NCBI GenBank assembly: GCA_964617375.1 | Contig: CAZTXQ010000005.1 | Location: forward strand, 31,270-95,269 | DNA from: Firm-13 sp964617375 | Lineage (GTDB): Bacteria; Bacillota; Clostridia; Saccharofermentanales; Saccharofermentanaceae | Length of the DNA: 64,000 bases | Direction: 5' to 3' | Shown here: positions 63,001 through 64,000 of the stretch, piece after piece | Layout of the letters: each line of letters opens with the position of its first letter | How positions within the stretch are numbered: the first letter of the stretch is position 1 | The notes under the pieces: model-generated | The model's input: the letters and a program-made list of their open reading frames with translations, nothing else | Databases searched by the model: none | What the model was told of the DNA's origin: nothing | Position numbers and translations under genes: made by a program

Positions 63001-63663
63001 TTGATTTGTCGCTAAATCCATCCTCCAGGTTCCCAGATGTGCAATTCGTTGTGATTCCAATAAGTCGCGATTATTCTGCTTCAACTGAATCTGACTCTCC
63101 CAAAGAGCCGCCTCGCTCTTTTTTATTGCTTCTGACAGCTCGATCTGATCTAATTTTTCAGCTGTCATCTCAATAATCATCTGGGTTATGTTTAGTAAAA
63201 AATCCATAGCAATGTCTACTTTTTCTTTTGAAACCACAGGCACTTTCCCGAGAGCCTCAAGATAGGCCAGCTCCTCGAATTCGAATTTTTTGGCTTGTTT
63301 TTTAAAAAAAGAAACATCTGGCTCATCAAAAAAGAATTGTCCGGAAAAAAGATTGGCAATATGCTCTCCTCTAATTACAATGGGGACTCCTGCGTCAACC
63401 AATCCATTCATACATTTATAGTAATGATATTTTTCATGATCGCCCATTATGTTCGCTAATTGCGTATCGCTGACTGTGCAATTATAAGCCGTTTCGGGAT
63501 TTTTTCGATGAAAATCAGTGCAGATTTGTCTCCATCCGGATTTGGATAAGACATTTCCATCAAGGTCTACAATGGCAGTCACAAAACCGGTTGCTTTATT
63601 GAAGCCTTCAAGTAAAGTATTCGCTCTTTCAAAATCTACATAATCCAGAATCCTTGATTTCAT
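60094..63663 (-). CDS. PocR-PAS(5)-GGDEF-HD-GYP cyclic-di-GMP signalling protein
   Basis: Reverse-strand protein of 1189 residues. The N-terminal 165 residues are a PocR-type sensor (GWRQICTDFHR, CMNGLVDAGVPIVI). Five PAS segments follow at about 205-320, 325-445, 450-565, 568-700 and 705-835, most ending in DITERKK. The GGDEF domain (840-1000) has an intact GGDEF near 922 and an RTGD inhibitory site five residues before it. The HD-GYP domain (1010-1180) has HDIGK and HHERWDGRGYP. It can in principle both make and break cyclic di-GMP. No membrane segment is seen. ATG 63663 is preferred to the adjacent TTG 63666; AGGGG lies 9 bases upstream. Confidence 0.92.
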   Translation of the reverse strand: MKSRILDYVDFERANTLLEGFNKATGFVTAIVDLDGNVLSKSGWRQICTDFHRKNPETAYNCTVSDTQLANIMGDHEKYHYYKCMNGLVDAGVPIVIRGEHIANLFSGQFFFDEPDVSFFKKQAKKFEFEELAYLEALGKVPVVSKEKVDIAMDFLLNITQMIIEMTAEKLDQIELSEAIKKSEAALWESQIQLKQNNRDLLESQRIAHLGTWRMDLATNQVVWSEELYKMYGFDPSSPPPAFSEHMKLFTPESWKKLSESLNLARTLGIPYELELETITSDGSNGWMWVRGEAVNDSKGSIVSLWGAAQDITERKKTENEVRQREERFQLLFNKAPLGYQSLDFEGRFIDVNQKWLDTLGYSKENVIGKWFGDFLCPEYVESFRKRFPIFKAQGYIHSEFEMLSKDGQRLTISFEGKIGYGDDGEFKQTHCILQDITDQRKAEKALFESEERYKCLFEYSGVAISYYTTDGIVISYNKKMIENIGGKAEDYIGKSFGDVFQSTYAPKFYARLKKAALCEQPQQYEDYFVLNAEPKWFSSTYARVMNLTGEVIGVQIASTDITERKKAEEELSESQAILKAAFENSQAGIAIADAPDGKLRYVNKAGLLIRDKSEEELVKNIDIHNYASAWRILRLDGTPYAEDEVPLTRAVLYGETCSEEFVIRRDNHEDRYVLANAVPIRDSNNRIKAGMLVFLDETEKRHAEENMRKQNELLTSLLKLLPVGVFMVDAAEGKPLIVNEMGTALLGSGILPDANEYNLSKVYKAYKGDTNNHYPTAELPIVLGMKGVSAHIDDMVVERPNGTRILLEIFGTPVQDKEGKPWASLITFMDITERKKTENELIYLSYHDHLTDLYNRRFYEEEIKRIDTESNLPISIIMCDVNGLKLINDSFGHSFGDKLLIKAAGTIRNACRTGDIISRIGGDEFTVILPNTSAEETAQIAGCIKQLASEQTIEKIELSISYGYDTKVSNTKKMTEVMANAENHMYRHKLYERSSSRSNTVEIVMNTLFEKSNRESLHSNRVSAICQAIALELNMTKDDVNKIGTAGLVHDIGKMGIDEKILNKAGKLNELEWEQIKKHPEVGWRILSSVNEFSELAQFVLHHHERWDGRGYPSGLKGKEIPLVARIIAIADSYDAMTCDRSYRKGFTQEEAVNELIRCSGTQFDPEIVVVFVNQIIPNNSNFGVSRG

Positions 63664-63904
63664 CAATACACACCCCTTGCAGATTAAAGATATGTGTTGC
63701 TAAAATGGCATACCGCCCGACAACTAATTTCATTAATTATATTATATATAGGCATTTACAAAAACAAAAGTATTTTGTGCAGTAAATGATTGGCGTTTGC
63801 GGTGTTGGGGAAGGTTGTATCGTTGACTCTTCTGAAAAGGCTGTTTCAGCAACCCTTTCTTGGAGGAAAAGCGTAACAAATGATTCATAATGTATGGGGA
63901 ATCG
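63664..63904. other. A+T-rich region upstream of the signalling gene
   Basis: No supported gene. The stretch 63735-63775 is very A+T-rich and on the minus strand contains TATAAT boxes that may form the promoter of the signalling gene; no single -35 fits well. A small hairpin (CTGAAA and TTTCAG) lies near 63830-63850. Confidence 0.5.
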
Positions 63905-64000
63905 GGCTTCGGTAGAGGAACTTGGGCGTACCGCCCCTCCGAAGCGGCTTCGGTAGAGGAACTTGGGCGTACCGCCCCTCCGAAGCGGCTTCGGTAGAGG
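63905..64000. repeat. Tandem 41-bp hairpin repeats running off the window
   Basis: Units start at 63905, 63946 and 63987; the first two are identical over 41 bases and the third is cut by the window end. Each unit begins GGCTTCGG and ends CCGAAGC, which pair, and contains GGGCG-TAC-CGCCC, a second hairpin. There are no unique spacers, so it is a tandem repeat and not a CRISPR array. The period is not a multiple of three, so it is not a protein repeat. Confidence 0.9.

Noticed and set aside
63905..64000. CRISPR array
   Set aside because: The whole 41-base unit repeats with no unique spacers and no cas gene is present.

Overview
The window looks like an anaerobic Gram-positive chromosome (Bacillota, most likely class Clostridia; by eye about 50% G+C). 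The reasons are strong AGGAGG-type ribosome binding sites, sigma-A promoters with TATAAT and frequent TGnTATAAT extended -10 boxes, two pyruvate:ferredoxin oxidoreductases, two VanW-family cell-wall proteins and no outer-membrane components. No tRNA, rRNA, phage gene or transposase was recognised. The genus cannot be named from the sequence alone.

Positions 1-46716 are one very large surface-glycan locus. 82-3565 is a lipid-linked-sugar module (GT-C membrane transferase, GtrB-like GT2, further GT2). 3586-7032 is the dTDP-L-rhamnose pathway (rmlA, rmlC, rmlB, rmlD), followed by two GT2 genes of rhamnosyltransferase type. 8965-14807 holds a promoter, an ABC-2 polysaccharide exporter and a 1413-residue fusion of pyruvyltransferase-like, coiled-coil, GT2 and GT4 parts. 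14827-17712 is the complete GDP-D-glycero-alpha-D-manno-heptose pathway (hddA, gmhA, hddC, gmhB). 17737-25748 holds two GT2s, a WbaP-type initiating phosphoglycosyltransferase, a second giant GT2-GT4 protein, a hexapeptide acyltransferase and an NDP-sugar reductase. L-rhamnose plus D,D-heptose plus a WbaP-type initiator plus an ABC exporter is the known layout of S-layer/surface glycan loci such as that of Aneurinibacillus thermoaerophilus.

25749-26395 has no gene. It holds four degenerate 75-bp palindromic repeats lying between a 14-bp inverted repeat. Beyond it is a two-gene reverse-strand island (GT2, acyltransferase), then a Wzx-type flippase and a second lipid-linked-sugar module (DPM1-like GT2, DUF2304, two GT-C membrane proteins) up to 34094.

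34179-45596 is the most unusual part. An acetolactate-synthase-like ThDP enzyme, an HpcH/HpaI-like aldolase homologue, an SDR and a 3-dehydroquinate-synthase-like enzyme sit beside rfbF, rfbG and rfbH, which make a CDP-4-keto-3,6-dideoxyhexose intermediate. An SDR whose catalytic Tyr is replaced by Thr, a GT-C and a GtrB-like GT2 lie among them. I infer a pathway for a branched-chain or carbocyclic sugar whose full chemistry I cannot match to a known one. manC closes the sugar-nucleotide genes.

After 46717 the content becomes housekeeping: tandem VanW proteins with Pro/Thr-rich tails, reverse-strand gpmI, two tandem PFOR genes with identical -10 regions and individual terminators, and a reverse-strand PocR-PAS5-GGDEF-HD-GYP cyclic-di-GMP protein. 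The window ends inside a tandem array of identical 41-bp hairpin units.
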